A stretch of DNA of 15,019 nt, taken from DASRRB01 sp036732755. GTDB lineage: Bacteria > Planctomycetota > B15-G4 > SIAN01. The stretch is from assembly GCA_036732755.1 (NCBI GenBank), contig DAINBU010000114.1, positions 1 through 15,019 on the forward strand, written 5' to 3'. The notes under the pieces are model-generated. The model was given only the letters and a program-made list of their open reading frames with translations, ran no database searches and was not told the DNA's origin. The position numbers and the translations under genes are program-made. Positions within the stretch are counted from its first letter, which is position 1, and each line of letters starts with the position of its first letter. Shown here piece by piece: positions 1-8,272 of the stretch.

Positions 1-254
1 CGGCGGGCAAGCGGGTCGAGCTCGAATGGGAGCGCCCGGGGGTCGCCGAGCGCGACGAGTACGGCCGCCTCCTCGCCTACGTCCACGCCGACGGCGCGCT
101 CGTGAACGAGGAGCTCGTGCGGCAGGGCTTCTCGCGCTTCTTCACGAAGTACGGCGGCGGCCGCCTCGCCGACCGCTTCCGCGCCGCGGAGGAGGAAGCA
201 CGCGTGGCGAAGCGCGGATTGTGGACCGCCGACGGATTCAACGTCGCGCGCTGA
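1..254 (+). CDS. Thermonuclease-like (SNase) protein, C-terminal part
   Basis: The reading frame is open from base 3 and ends at TGA 252-254, giving 83 residues; the start lies left of the window. The sequence RDEYGRLLAYVHADGALVNE matches the C-terminal half of the staphylococcal nuclease fold. The YGR arginine (codon 66-68) corresponds to catalytic Arg87 of S. aureus nuclease. It is followed by the usual LVRQGF helix and an EEEARVAKRGLW tail, typical of SNase domains that end in 'GLW'. The other catalytic residues (Arg35, Glu43 in S. aureus) would lie upstream, so activity cannot be judged. Known members are Ca2+-dependent phosphodiesterases acting on DNA and RNA, often secreted; any signal peptide is outside the window. 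The gene converges on the glycosyltransferase operon and their ends overlap by 17 bp. The family call is firm, the role unknown. Confidence 0.9.
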   Translation, partial: AGKRVELEWERPGVAERDEYGRLLAYVHADGALVNEELVRQGFSRFFTKYGGGRLADRFRAAEEEARVAKRGLWTADGFNVAR

Positions 255-3200
255 GGATCCCGCGGATCCGCTCGTGGAAGAGCGGCTCGCAGACGGCGAC
301 GTCGAAGCGCTCGCGCGCCCGCTGCGCCGCCGCGTGGCCCATGCGGACGCGCGCCGCGGGGTCGAGGAGGAGCGCGCGGATCGCGTCGGCGAGCGCGCGC
401 GGGTCGCGCTGCGCGACGACGCGCGCCTCGACGCCGTCGTCGATCACCTCGAGGATCGAGCCGGCGTCGGTGACGACCGCCGGGATGCCGGTCGCGAGCG
501 CCTCGACCAGCGCGGTGGGATGCCGTCCTTGTCGCCGCTCTCCGTCTCGACGAAGGGCGCGACGAAGAGGTGGCCGGCCGCGAGGAAGCGGCGCACCCCC
601 TCCTCGTCCTGCCGCCCCTCGAGGTGGAACTTGCCCTGCAGGCCGTGGCGCTCGACGCGCTCCCACAGCTCGGCCCGGTAGTTCTCGCTCGCCGGCACGC
701 CGCGGTCGGAGTCGCCGACCACGTGGCATTCGACGTCGAGGCCGCCGTCGCGCAGGAGCTTCACCGCGTCGGCGAGGTAGGTCAGCCCCTTCTTCGGCTC
801 GATGCGGCTCGTCACGACCAGGCGGTGGGGCTGGCCGGCGGCCGGCTCCGGCCGCGGCAGCACCGGGAAGCGCGTGCAGTCGATCGCGTTGGGCTTGACC
901 AGGATCTTGTCGGCGGCGACGTCGGGCGCGAGCTCGAGCAGCTCGCGCTTGATCCGCTGCGAAGTCGCGACCACCACGTCGCAGGTCCGCAGGTGGAGCG
1001 GCACGACCTTGAGCTCGTAGTCCTTCATGAGGTGGTCGGCGTAGCAGGTCACGCCGCGCGGCAGCTTGAGGACCTGGCTCGCGATCAGCGACATGAGCGA
1101 GCGGTCGTAGAAGAAGTAGCTGTGCAGGTAGTCGGCCCCCCAGCTCTCGGCGAGGCGCGCGTAGCTGAAGCCCTGCAGGAAGTTGTCGTGGTTCACGACC
1201 TGCTCGCGCGAGAGGCCCGACGCCTCGCAGAGCATGCGCGTCACCTCCTCGACGCGGTCGGGGAAGCGCTCGCGGTACTTCGCGTACTCCCGCAGGTGGA
1301 CCGCGCGGTCGAGGTGCAGCGCGCGCTTCCACTTCCAGAGCGGCTCGAACTGCCGGTGCAGGTACTTCTTCGGGTCGAGCTTGCTGTAGACGAGACGCAG
1401 GTCGAAGCCGCGCTTCCCGAGCTGCAGCAGCTCCTGGTAGACAAACGTCTGCGAGTAGATCGGGAAGTTCCAGCAGACGGTCGCGAAGACGCGCGGCTTG
1501 CCGCCGTGCCGCCCGCGCCGCTCGAGCTTGAGACGCAGGTCGGCGGCACCCGCCTTCGCCAGGTGCAGCCCCTTCTCGAGCGCGCGCAGCGGCCGCTTGA
1601 GCTTCAGCCGGTTGACCACGAGGTCGCCGGCCCGGAACTCCGGCGTGCGCCGCATCAGGTCGCGCTCGCGCGTGCGCTGGTCGACGAGGGCGCGCAGCCG
1701 GGCGGCCTCCTCCTCGCCGCGGCGCGCCAGCTCCTGCAGGCGCGCCTCCTCCGACTCGATCCGCGCGCGCAGCTCCGCCGCCTTGCGCTCGTGCGCCTGC
1801 TGCAGCGCGGCGCGGTCCTCCTCGAAGTGCGCGGCCATGCGCGCGTGCTCGGCGCCGATCTCGGCGTTCGCGCGCGCGCGCTGCTGCGCGAGCGCCGCCT
1901 CGGCCGCGCGCAGGTCGTCGACCGCCGCGGCGACCTTGCGCGCCCCCTCGCGCCGCTCGCGGTCGAGCTCGCCTTCGAGCGTGCCGATCATCTCGTAGAG
2001 GCGCGCCTTGTCGGCGACCTCGCGGTCGCGGTCGAGCTCGGCCGAATGCCACAGCCGCTCGGCATCCTGGCGGTGGCGCAGCGCGACCTCGAGCTCGCCG
2101 CGCACGCGGCCGAGCTCGTCGCCGACCGCCTCGAGACGGCTGCGCGTGGAGCGCAGGAAGGGCTGCTCGCCGCGCATCCGCACCAGCGCGGCGGCGTCGC
2201 CGCCGAGGAGCTGGAAGACGTCGCGCGCCTGCAGCCGCAGCGCGCGCAGCTGCTCGAGCCTCTTCCAGCAGTCGCGGCTCGCCGCGCCGCACACCGCGCG
2301 CGACGGCACGCCGAGCCGCTCGAGCAGGAGGCCGAGGTAGACGCCGGCCCAGTCGAGGTCGCCGTTCTGCGCGAGCGGGCCGGCGGCTGCGTCGAGCACG
2401 CGGGCGAAGCGCTCCGTCGCGCCGCCGCCGCCCGCGGCCAGCGCCTCGAGCGCGCGCGCGACCACGCGGTGCGACTCGACGTAGAAGCGCCACGAGCGCT
2501 CGTCGTCGAACCAGACCGTGTTGGAGGCGTGCAGCCGGTAGGCGAGCAGCGGCTCGGGGACGACGCGCAGCCGGTTCTCCTGCGCGGCGGCGAGGAAGAG
2601 CTCCCAGTCGACGCAGAACTCGAGGTCGCGCCAGCGCTTCGCGCGCGCGAGCATCCAGTCGCGGCGGGCGACCAGGTTGCTGCTCGTGATCAGGAAGTTG
2701 CTGCGCAGCAGCTGGCCGGCGAGGTCGGAGCGCAGGTCGGGTGGCGCGGCGGACTCGTACCAGCGCAGCCAGTCGTGGACGCGCTTGCCGTCGAAGATGG
2801 GGGAGGTGTCGGCGAGCGTGCAGCGGCGCCCCGCGCCGTCGACCGGCGTGAGCAGGCTGGCCGCGACCGCCGCTTCGGGCGTGCGGCGCAGCGCGGCGAG
2901 GCACTTCGCCAAGCGCTCGGGGTGGAACACGTCGTCGGAGTTGAGGACGGCGACGTAGGGCGTGCGCACCGAACGGAGCGCGCTCCACAGGCTCTCGCCG
3001 AGCCCGAGGTTCTTGCGGTTGCGGCGGACCGTGACGCGCGGGTCGGCGCGCGCCCGCTCGCGCGCGACCTCGACCGTCGCGTCCTTCGAGCCGTCGTCGA
3101 CGACGAGCAGGCGCAGGTCGACGCCCGACTGGGCGAGGACGCTGTCGAGCGCCGCGCCGACGTACGCCTCGTGGTTGTACGACGGGACGATCACCGTGAG

Positions 3201-4646
3201 CGGCGCGGACCGCTTCGCGCGCGGCCGCGCGCGCACGGGTGGCGGCGGGACGACGAAGGGCGCGGCGCCGCGCGGCTCCTTCTCGAGCTCGAGCGCGCGC
3301 ACCCAGTCGTCGTGCCAGCGCGCGAGGTCGCCGCCGGCGAGCGTCACGCGGTCGGCCGCGATCGTGCGCGCGGCGGTCACCGCGTCCGCGTAGATCGAGC
3401 GCAGGAGCGGCCGCGCGTCGGCGCGCTCGAAGACGCAGCCGAGCCAGAGCGCGACGAGGCGCGGCGCGCAGCGCGCGCGCGCCGACTCGACGAAGTCCGG
3501 CGCGAGCGCGAGGCTCGCGAGCCAGCGCTCGACCTCGGCGTGGTGGTAGACGCGCAGCAGGTCCTGCAGGAGGCGGCGCGCCTCGACGTCGTCCTGCAGC
3601 AGCGCGTGGTCGGGCGCGGGGCCGCTCCATGGGGCGCCGGCGCCCCGCTCGGCGGCGCGCTGCTGCCAGGCGCGCAGGCGCAGCAGGAGCGAGACGAACG
3701 GACCGCGCCCCTTGCCGTCGTCGAACGCGACGCCGAGCTCGACGCTCCAGCGGTAGAAGACGCCGTGCAGCGCGGCGAGCAGGTCGGAGTCGAGCGCCTC
3801 GAGCGAGTCGGGATCGTCGGGTCCCTTCGGCGCGACCGTCGGCAGCGCTCCGCACGCGAGCACCGCGGCGAGCCACGCCTTGAGCTCGGGCCAGTCGGAG
3901 CGGCCGACCTCGGTCCGGATCACGGGGACGGCGCCGTTCCCGGCGACGTGCGCGACGAGCTCCGCGAGCGCGGCGCGCTGCGCCGCCGTGGGGCCGCCCG
4001 CCGCGAGCGGCAGCTCGACCTCGACCTCCCGGACGCAGCGCGCGAGGTCGCGCGCCTCGGGGATCGCCGAGCGCGAGATCAGGCGCACGTTGGGGCGGTG
4101 GTCGGCGGGCAGCTCGTCGAGCGCCGCGAGGACCCGCCGCCCGAGCTCCTCCGGCGGCGAGGTCGCGCAGACGACGTCGACGCGCGCGAGCGCGGGGAGC
4201 AGCGCGAGCAGCTCGACGACGTGCGCCTCGGGCAGCGCCGCCGCCGCGTCGAGCGAGATCGTGCGCAGGACCGGCGGCTGGCCGTTCACCGGCGGCAGCG
4301 CGCGGTCGAACTCGACGACCGCGGGGCTCTGCGCGGCGGCGCCGTCCTCCCAGCAGCGGATGCACGGGCCGCATTCGGCGCGGCGCACGACGTAATGGAG
4401 GAAGCGATCGCGCAGCGCGCGCGCGGCGTCGCCCTCGAAGGCGGCGGCGAGCGACGCGTCGCCCGGCGAGCCGAGGGATGCGCGGCCGTGGCGGCAGGGG
4501 GCGAAGGTGGCGTCGGCGCGCACGTGCAGCGCGCCGAACGGCGCGTGGCAGACCGCCTTCGCGCCGGCGCCGGCCGCGCGCTGCGCGTCGTAGGCCTCGC
4601 GCGGGAGCCGGGCGGCGGGATCGCCTTCGATCGAGATCGATCCCAT
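238..4646 (-). CDS. Giant multidomain glycosyltransferase: SPASM-like module, GT2, coiled coil, GT4 (one frameshift near the 3' end)
   Basis: With a one-base frameshift corrected near 517-518 the product is about 1,469 residues. The start ATG (4646-4644) has GGAGG five bases upstream and lies one base after the preceding gene's stop. Residues 30-102 form a cysteine module (C33, C51, C92, C95, C98) resembling SPASM/Twitch. Residues about 125-345 alternate strands and helices like a barrel but lack CX3CX2C. Residues about 480-720 are a GT2 domain (TVIVPSYNHE at 484, NSDD at 569-572, DWE at 680-682). Residues about 830-1000 are a long Glu/Arg/Ala-rich coiled coil. Residues about 1050-1469 are a GT4 domain (NFPIYSQTF; SRIEPKKGL near 1280; DGIPTALVE at 1374-1382, where Asp replaces the first Glu of EX7E). 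The C-terminal domain resembles the WcaL-like 'GDxEGIPVALMEA' group. Likely a cytoplasmic or membrane-associated enzyme adding two different sugars to a glycan; donor and acceptor are unknown. The N-terminal module could be structural rather than catalytic. Confidence 0.87.
514..521 (-). other. Single-base frameshift in the giant glycosyltransferase
   Basis: On the minus strand the frame reads ...DKDGIP and then becomes PRWSRR, with no family resemblance. The neighbouring frame resumes at once with TALVEALATGIPAVVTDAG, the canonical GT4 C-terminal signature, and runs 92 residues to the TGA at 238-240. One base is missing between the Ile codon (519-521) and the Thr codon (514-516), where only two bases (517-518) remain for a proline codon. 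The plus strand here is GGTGGGAT; one extra G would restore Ile-Pro-Thr. A short homopolymer points to a sequencing or assembly indel or a recent mutation rather than programmed frameshifting, since no slippery heptamer is apparent. Confidence 0.9.
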
Positions 4647-4647
4647 C

Positions 4648-5859
4648 TCAGCCTCCGAGCCGCAGCGCCCGCGTCCAGTAATCGAGAGAGCGCTGCGCGA
4701 TCGCGACGTCGGTGTAGCGCTCCTCGACCGTGCGGCGCGCCGCACGCCCGAGCCGCTCGCGCAGCGGCGCGTCCTCGAGCAGCCGCTCGATCTGACGGGC
4801 GAACGCGGGGGCATCTTCGCTCTTCGCGATCAATCCGTTCTCGCCGTCCCGGATCAGCTCCGGGAGGCCGCCCGCGTCGCTCGCCACGATCGCCCGCCCG
4901 GCCGCCATCGCCTCGAGGCAGGAGTAGGGGCAGTTCTCCCAGAGGCTCGGGATGAAGTAGACGTCGCTCTGGCGGAGACAGCTCCCGACCTCCGCCAGCG
5001 AGAGCTTCCCGAGGTAGTGGAAGGAGCCCCGGAGCGCCTGCCCGCGGATCCGCGGGAGGAACTCCTTCTCCATGAAGCCGAACAGGTCGGCGCCGGCGAA
5101 GGCGAAGGCGACGTCGTGCTTCTTCAGGATCGTCTCGACGATCTCGGGGCAGAGGTGGATGCCCTTCCTCTTCTCCATGCGGCCGGTGAAGAGGAGGAGC
5201 GGCTTGTCCTTGGGCAGGCCGAACTTCGCGCGCGCGTCGATCTGCTCGGCACGGTCGAAGAGGTCGAGGTCGATCCCGTTCGCGATCACCTCGATCTCGC
5301 GGCGCACGCCCATCTTGGTGCGCACCTCGTCGGCGAGGAAGCGGCTGCAGCTGGTGTAGGCGCCGGCACCGCGGATGCCGATCTTCTCGACCCACGAGCA
5401 GGCGCGCACGTCGGCCTTGCGCACGTCGTAGGTCGACATGATGAGCTGCGCCGGCGAGTGGAACTTCATCACGACCTTCGCGCGCTGCAGCCAGTTCAGC
5501 AGCAGCCCCTCGCCGCCGCACTCGGGCATCTCGACCACGTCGTAGTGGAAGCGGCGCCGCAGCTCCTTGAAGGCGAGGTGCATGCACCAGCCGTTCTCGA
5601 GGCGGTTCTTGGTCCACCAGAGGCGGTGCTTGTCGAGGCGCGCGAGGCCTTTCATGACGCGGCCGTCGGCGCGGAAGCGGAAGACGGTGACGCCGTCGTG
5701 CGAGCTGGTGCGCAGCGGCGTCGGCGCCGTCGCGCCGGACAGGACGTGGACCTCGTGGCCGAGCTTGGCGAGCGCGCGCGCCTGGTACCAGGCGTAGGTC
5801 CCGATCCCGCCGAAACCGGTTTCCGGCGGATACTCGAAGGAGAGGAGGGCGATTCTCAT
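4648..5859 (-). CDS. GT4 family glycosyltransferase
   Basis: The product has 403 residues, the usual size of a retaining GT-B enzyme of family GT4. The N-terminal Rossmann half opens with MRIALLSFEYPPETGFGGIG, whose GFGGIGTY loop is typical of nucleotide-sugar transferases. KFHSP (132-136) and NGID (194-197) are family positions. GRMEKRKG (226-233) opens the donor-binding half, and ENCPYSCLE (308-316) gives the EX7E motif with Glu308 and Glu316. No membrane segment is evident, so it should act on the cytoplasmic face of the membrane, moving a sugar from an NDP- or GDP-sugar to a growing glycan. It is the first gene of the leftward operon, and its stop is one base before the giant glycosyltransferase's ATG. 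No clear Shine-Dalgarno precedes its ATG. The sugar specificity cannot be inferred. Confidence 0.95.
   Translation of the reverse strand: MRIALLSFEYPPETGFGGIGTYAWYQARALAKLGHEVHVLSGATAPTPLRTSSHDGVTVFRFRADGRVMKGLARLDKHRLWWTKNRLENGWCMHLAFKELRRRFHYDVVEMPECGGEGLLLNWLQRAKVVMKFHSPAQLIMSTYDVRKADVRACSWVEKIGIRGAGAYTSCSRFLADEVRTKMGVRREIEVIANGIDLDLFDRAEQIDARAKFGLPKDKPLLLFTGRMEKRKGIHLCPEIVETILKKHDVAFAFAGADLFGFMEKEFLPRIRGQALRGSFHYLGKLSLAEVGSCLRQSDVYFIPSLWENCPYSCLEAMAAGRAIVASDAGGLPELIRDGENGLIAKSEDAPAFARQIERLLEDAPLRERLGRAARRTVEERYTDVAIAQRSLDYWTRALRLGG
4652..4656 (-). promoter_or_regulatory. Ribosome binding site of the giant glycosyltransferase
   Basis: The minus strand reads GGAGG, then five bases, then ATG at 4646. 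The site lies inside the last codons of the upstream GT4 gene and the stop TGA sits between it and the start, so the two genes are probably translationally coupled. It fixes the start against longer in-frame extensions up to 4814. Confidence 0.75.
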
Positions 5860-5892
5860 CGGATCGGGTGGGGCCGCCGCGAAGGGGGGGAC

Positions 5893-5921
5893 TCTCTAGC
5901 GCCGCACGCTCCCCGCGTAAA
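5893..5921 (-). promoter_or_regulatory. Weak candidate promoter for the leftward GT4 operon
   Basis: On the minus strand TTTACG (5916-5921) and TAGAGA (5893-5898) are separated by 17 bp, ending 33 bp before the GT4 ATG. They match the sigma-70 -35 and -10 consensus at 4 of 6 and 3 of 6 positions. The spacing is right and this is the least GC-rich stretch of the gap, but the hexamers are poor and sigma preferences of this organism are unknown. Confidence 0.2.
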
Positions 5922-6016
5922 GCTGGCGCGGGCGGATCCCTCCTTTCGCGCGGTGCGCGGCGCCGGCTGCAGTCGCGGCGGACGAGCGGTCGATTCTTCC
6001 CGATCGCTTCGCGCGC

Positions 6017-6030
6017 CGCCGACGTCGGCG
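6017..6030. repeat. 14-bp perfect palindrome in the divergent gap
   Basis: The sequence CGCCGACGTCGGCG reads the same on both strands and lies roughly midway between the two divergent operons, a usual place for a dimeric repressor or activator site. At this GC content a few such palindromes are expected per 15 kb by chance, so a regulatory role is only a suggestion. Confidence 0.3.
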
Positions 6031-6131
6031 CGCCGCCTTCCGCAGCGGGGGCCGTGACCGTACTTTCGGCCCTGAGGCAGGTCCCGCCGCCGTGCCGATG
6101 CCCGTTCGCCGGCGATCGCGCTGCGGAATCC

Positions 6132-6137
6132 AGGAGG
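6132..6137 (+). promoter_or_regulatory. Ribosome binding site of methyltransferase copy 1
   Basis: AGGAGG lies nine bases before the TTG at 6147. The same arrangement, with the same flanking GCGGAATC just upstream, precedes copy 2, which supports choosing this TTG over the longer in-frame open stretch starting at 5868. Confidence 0.7.
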
Positions 6138-6146
6138 CGCGGCAAT

Positions 6147-7184
6147 TTGGGCGAAGAGGGACTCGTACCTCACGGCCGGCTCTTGCGCACCGTCGTCACC
6201 CGCGAGCCGACGCTCGCCAGCTTCACGAACCGGCAACTCGCGCAGGAACTGCTCGCGCGCTTGCGCGCCGGCACGGGCGCCGCGAGCGACGGGCGCTACG
6301 ACGTCGACGCCGATGGCTTCGCCGACCTCGACCTCGAACTGCAACGGCACTACGACGTCGAGCCGAACCGGTTCTCGCGCAAGAACGTCGCTGCCCGCTT
6401 CGAAGCCTACTTCGGCTCCGATCCGTTGCACCCGGCTTCGCCGGAAGGCGAGACGGTCGTCGAGCTGGGCTGCGGCGGCCGCAACCCGCTCTCGACGCTG
6501 TTCGTGTTCGTGCTGCTCGGGGCCCGTCGCGCCGTCGGCGTCGATCTCGACACCATCGCCGACGTCCCCGAGGCGGTCCGCGCGCTCGCCCGCTGCGCGG
6601 CGTGGATGCTCGCCGAACCGCGGCTCGTCGTGAACGCGATCCCGGTCACGCGCGATCAGGTCGCGGCGCACCTCGCGGCGACGCGCTTCGACCTCGCGAA
6701 GCTCTTCGCCGGCGACGCGAGCGGGGTCGACCGTGACCGGCTCGACCTGCGGCAGGAGCCGGTGACCCGGCTCGGCTTCGGCGACGGTGAGGTCGACCTC
6801 TGCTGCTCGCATTCCTTCCTCGAGCACGTCGACGACGTCGAGGCGGCGGTCGCGGAGATGGCGCGTGTCACGCGGCGCGGCGGGCGCGGCGTCCACGGCA
6901 TCGACGGCATCGACCATCGCAACTACCAGGACGCAGGGGTGCACAGGCTGAAGTTCCTGGAAGAGAGGACCGCCGACTCGATCGTCTACGGGTGCAACCG
7001 GATCCGCCCGCGCCAGTTTCCGCCGATCTTCGAGCGTCACGGCTTCGAGGTGCACCAGGTCAGCGAGTGGGGGCGCCTGGAGGTCGACGCGGAGATGCGG
7101 GCGAGATTCGTCGAGCCCTACCGGTCGATGGCGGCCGAGGACCTCGCGTGCACGGGAGAGACGATCCGGGTCCGGCGGCGGTGA
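6147..7184 (+). CDS. Class I SAM-dependent methyltransferase, copy 1
   Basis: The product has 345 residues from TTG 6147. That start is chosen because AGGAGG lies nine bases upstream and it aligns exactly with the GTG of copy 2. SAM-binding motif I is VVELGCGGRNP at 104-114, followed by GARRAVGVDLD, where the acidic end of strand 2 should bind the ribose. Motif IV/post-II is DLCCSHSFLEHVDD from 217, the 'S-hSFLEHV' form of class I enzymes. A histidine-rich IDGIDHRNY follows from 252. The first 100 residues form a separate helical region. It is probably cytoplasmic and first in the rightward operon, upstream of its paralogue, a GT4 transferase and an SGNH hydrolase. That setting suggests O- or N-methylation of a sugar in the glycan, but the substrate is inferred only from neighbours. 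The frame remains open back to 5868 without conserved features. Confidence 0.88.
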   Translation: MGEEGLVPHGRLLRTVVTREPTLASFTNRQLAQELLARLRAGTGAASDGRYDVDADGFADLDLELQRHYDVEPNRFSRKNVAARFEAYFGSDPLHPASPEGETVVELGCGGRNPLSTLFVFVLLGARRAVGVDLDTIADVPEAVRALARCAAWMLAEPRLVVNAIPVTRDQVAAHLAATRFDLAKLFAGDASGVDRDRLDLRQEPVTRLGFGDGEVDLCCSHSFLEHVDDVEAAVAEMARVTRRGGRGVHGIDGIDHRNYQDAGVHRLKFLEERTADSIVYGCNRIRPRQFPPIFERHGFEVHQVSEWGRLEVDAEMRARFVEPYRSMAAEDLACTGETIRVRRR

Positions 7185-7221
7185 CGGGGTTGCTCCGCCA
7201 GCGATCGTCCGGCGGAATCGT

Positions 7222-7226
7222 GGAGG
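7222..7226 (+). promoter_or_regulatory. Ribosome binding site of methyltransferase copy 2
   Basis: GGAGG lies eight bases before the GTG at 7235. Two other in-frame GTG codons (7220 and 7244) are possible starts, but 7235 has the right spacing and makes the protein co-linear with copy 1. Confidence 0.65.
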
Positions 7227-7234
7227 TCGGAAGC

Positions 7235-8272
7235 GTGGGCGAAGTGAACAGCGGCCCCCCTGGAGCGCTCGAACGCGCCGTAGTCGCCGTCGCGCCGTCG
7301 CTCGCCGGCATCTCGGTCAAGCAGCTCGCAGGCGAACTGCACGCGCGGCTGCGCGCCGGCGCGATCGACATGGTCGACGGCCGCTACGACCACGACGCCG
7401 ACGGCTACGCCGCGCTCGGGCTCGAGCTGCTGCGCAGGGTCGACGTCGAGTCGAACCGGTTCTCGCGCAGCAACGCCTCCTCCCGGTTCCTGACCTACGT
7501 CGGCGCCGACCCGTCGCCGCCGGCGTCGTTCGAGGGAGCGACGGTGGTCGAGCTCGGATGCGGCGGCCGCAACCCGCTCTCGACGCTGTTCGTCTTCGTG
7601 CTGCTCGGGGCACGGCGCGCCATCGGCGTCGATCTCGACTCCGTCGCCGACGTGCCCGAGGCGGTCCGGGCGCTCGCCCGCTGCGCTGGGTGGATGCTGA
7701 CCGATCCGCGGCTCGTCGTGGCGTGGTACCCGGTCACGCGCGCGCAGGTCGCGGCCCACCTCGCGGCGACACGCTTCGACCTCGCGAAGCTCTTCGTCGG
7801 CGACGCCTCGGGCGTCGATCGCGACCGGCTCGACTTCCGGCAGGAGTCGGTGACGAAGCTCGGAATCGGGGACGGCGAGGTCGACCTCTGCTGCTCGACC
7901 AGCTTCCTCGAGCACGTCGACGACGTCGAGGCGGCGGTCGCGGAGATGGCGCGCGTCACGAAGCGCGGCGGACGGGGCGCCCACTGCATCGACGGCATCG
8001 ACCATCGCAGCTACGTCGACGCGGAGGTGCATCCGCTGAAGTTCCTGGAGGAGGAGGGAAAAGGCCCGATCGTCCATACGTGCAACCGGATCCGGCCGCG
8101 GAGCTTCGCGCCGATCTTCGCGCGGCACGGCTTCGAGGTGCTCCGGTTCCAGGAGTGGCGGCACCAGGAGATCGGCGCGGAGATGCGGGCGCGGTTCGTC
8201 GAGCCCTACCGGTCGATGGCGCCAGAGGACCTCGCGTGCACGGGAGCGACGATCTGGGTCCGACGGCGGTGA
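7235..8272 (+). CDS. Class I SAM-dependent methyltransferase, copy 2
   Basis: The product has 345 residues from GTG 7235, exactly the length of copy 1 and alignable without gaps. Between VVELGCGG (104) and KFLEE (about 270) the two differ at roughly two dozen positions, about 85% identity by eye; the first 100 residues and the stretch after KFLEE differ more. The same motifs are intact: VVELGCGGRNP, GVDLD, DLCCSTSFLEHVDD and IDGIDHRSY. A local cluster of changes (NAI in copy 1, AWY in copy 2, about 50 residues after motif I) could alter substrate fit. It starts 50 bp after copy 1 and its stop overlaps an alternative GTG of the next gene. Both copies look functional, so they probably methylate different positions or different sugars of the same glycan; dosage is the simpler alternative. 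Confidence 0.88.
   Translation: MGEVNSGPPGALERAVVAVAPSLAGISVKQLAGELHARLRAGAIDMVDGRYDHDADGYAALGLELLRRVDVESNRFSRSNASSRFLTYVGADPSPPASFEGATVVELGCGGRNPLSTLFVFVLLGARRAIGVDLDSVADVPEAVRALARCAGWMLTDPRLVVAWYPVTRAQVAAHLAATRFDLAKLFVGDASGVDRDRLDFRQESVTKLGIGDGEVDLCCSTSFLEHVDDVEAAVAEMARVTKRGGRGAHCIDGIDHRSYVDAEVHPLKFLEEEGKGPIVHTCNRIRPRSFAPIFARHGFEVLRFQEWRHQEIGAEMRARFVEPYRSMAPEDLACTGATIWVRRR

Larger units (their letters stand above)
5860..6146. promoter_or_regulatory. Divergent intergenic region, 287 bp
   Basis: This is the only long gap between genes. It separates the ATG of the leftward GT4 operon from the TTG of the rightward methyltransferase operon, so it should hold promoters for both. It contains a run of seven G (5884-5890), a perfect 14-bp palindrome at 6017-6030 and, at its right end, the Shine-Dalgarno of the first methyltransferase. 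Open frames cross it in both directions (rightward from 5868 and leftward from 6145), but their translations are Arg/Ala/Pro-rich without family features, as expected of non-coding DNA at this base composition. No RNA gene or riboswitch-like fold was recognised. Confidence 0.55.
6112..8272 (+). repeat. Tandem duplication containing two methyltransferase genes
   Basis: Unit 1 is about 6112-7184 and unit 2 about 7201-8272, offset by 1,088-1,089 bp. The similarity begins before the coding parts: GCGATCG, GCGGAATC and GGAGG recur in the same order before both starts (6112, 6123, 6133 and 7201, 7212, 7222). It continues without any visible internal gap to both stops. Long DNA stretches are nearly identical around the SAM-binding motif, while both protein N-termini have diverged. 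This indicates a direct duplication of a gene with its leader, followed by divergence. Confidence 0.9.

Noticed and set aside
532..4374. Upstream part of the second leftward frame over the giant glycosyltransferase
   Set aside because: Only its last 92 codons (up to about 517) show glycosyltransferase sequence; the rest is a low-complexity Arg/Ala-rich shadow of the true frame.
570..4955. Stop-free rightward reading frame of 1,461 codons opposite the giant glycosyltransferase
   Set aside because: Its translation is Arg/Ala/Glu/Val-rich without domain motifs. It mirrors the coding strand's codon pattern, as expected for antisense frames in DNA with GC-rich third positions. The minus strand carries clear GT2 and GT4 signatures.
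5868..6146. N-terminal extension of methyltransferase copy 1 from an in-frame start at 5868
   Set aside because: The extension is Arg/Ala/Ser-rich, has no counterpart in copy 2, and the TTG at 6147 has a Shine-Dalgarno and aligns with the copy 2 start.
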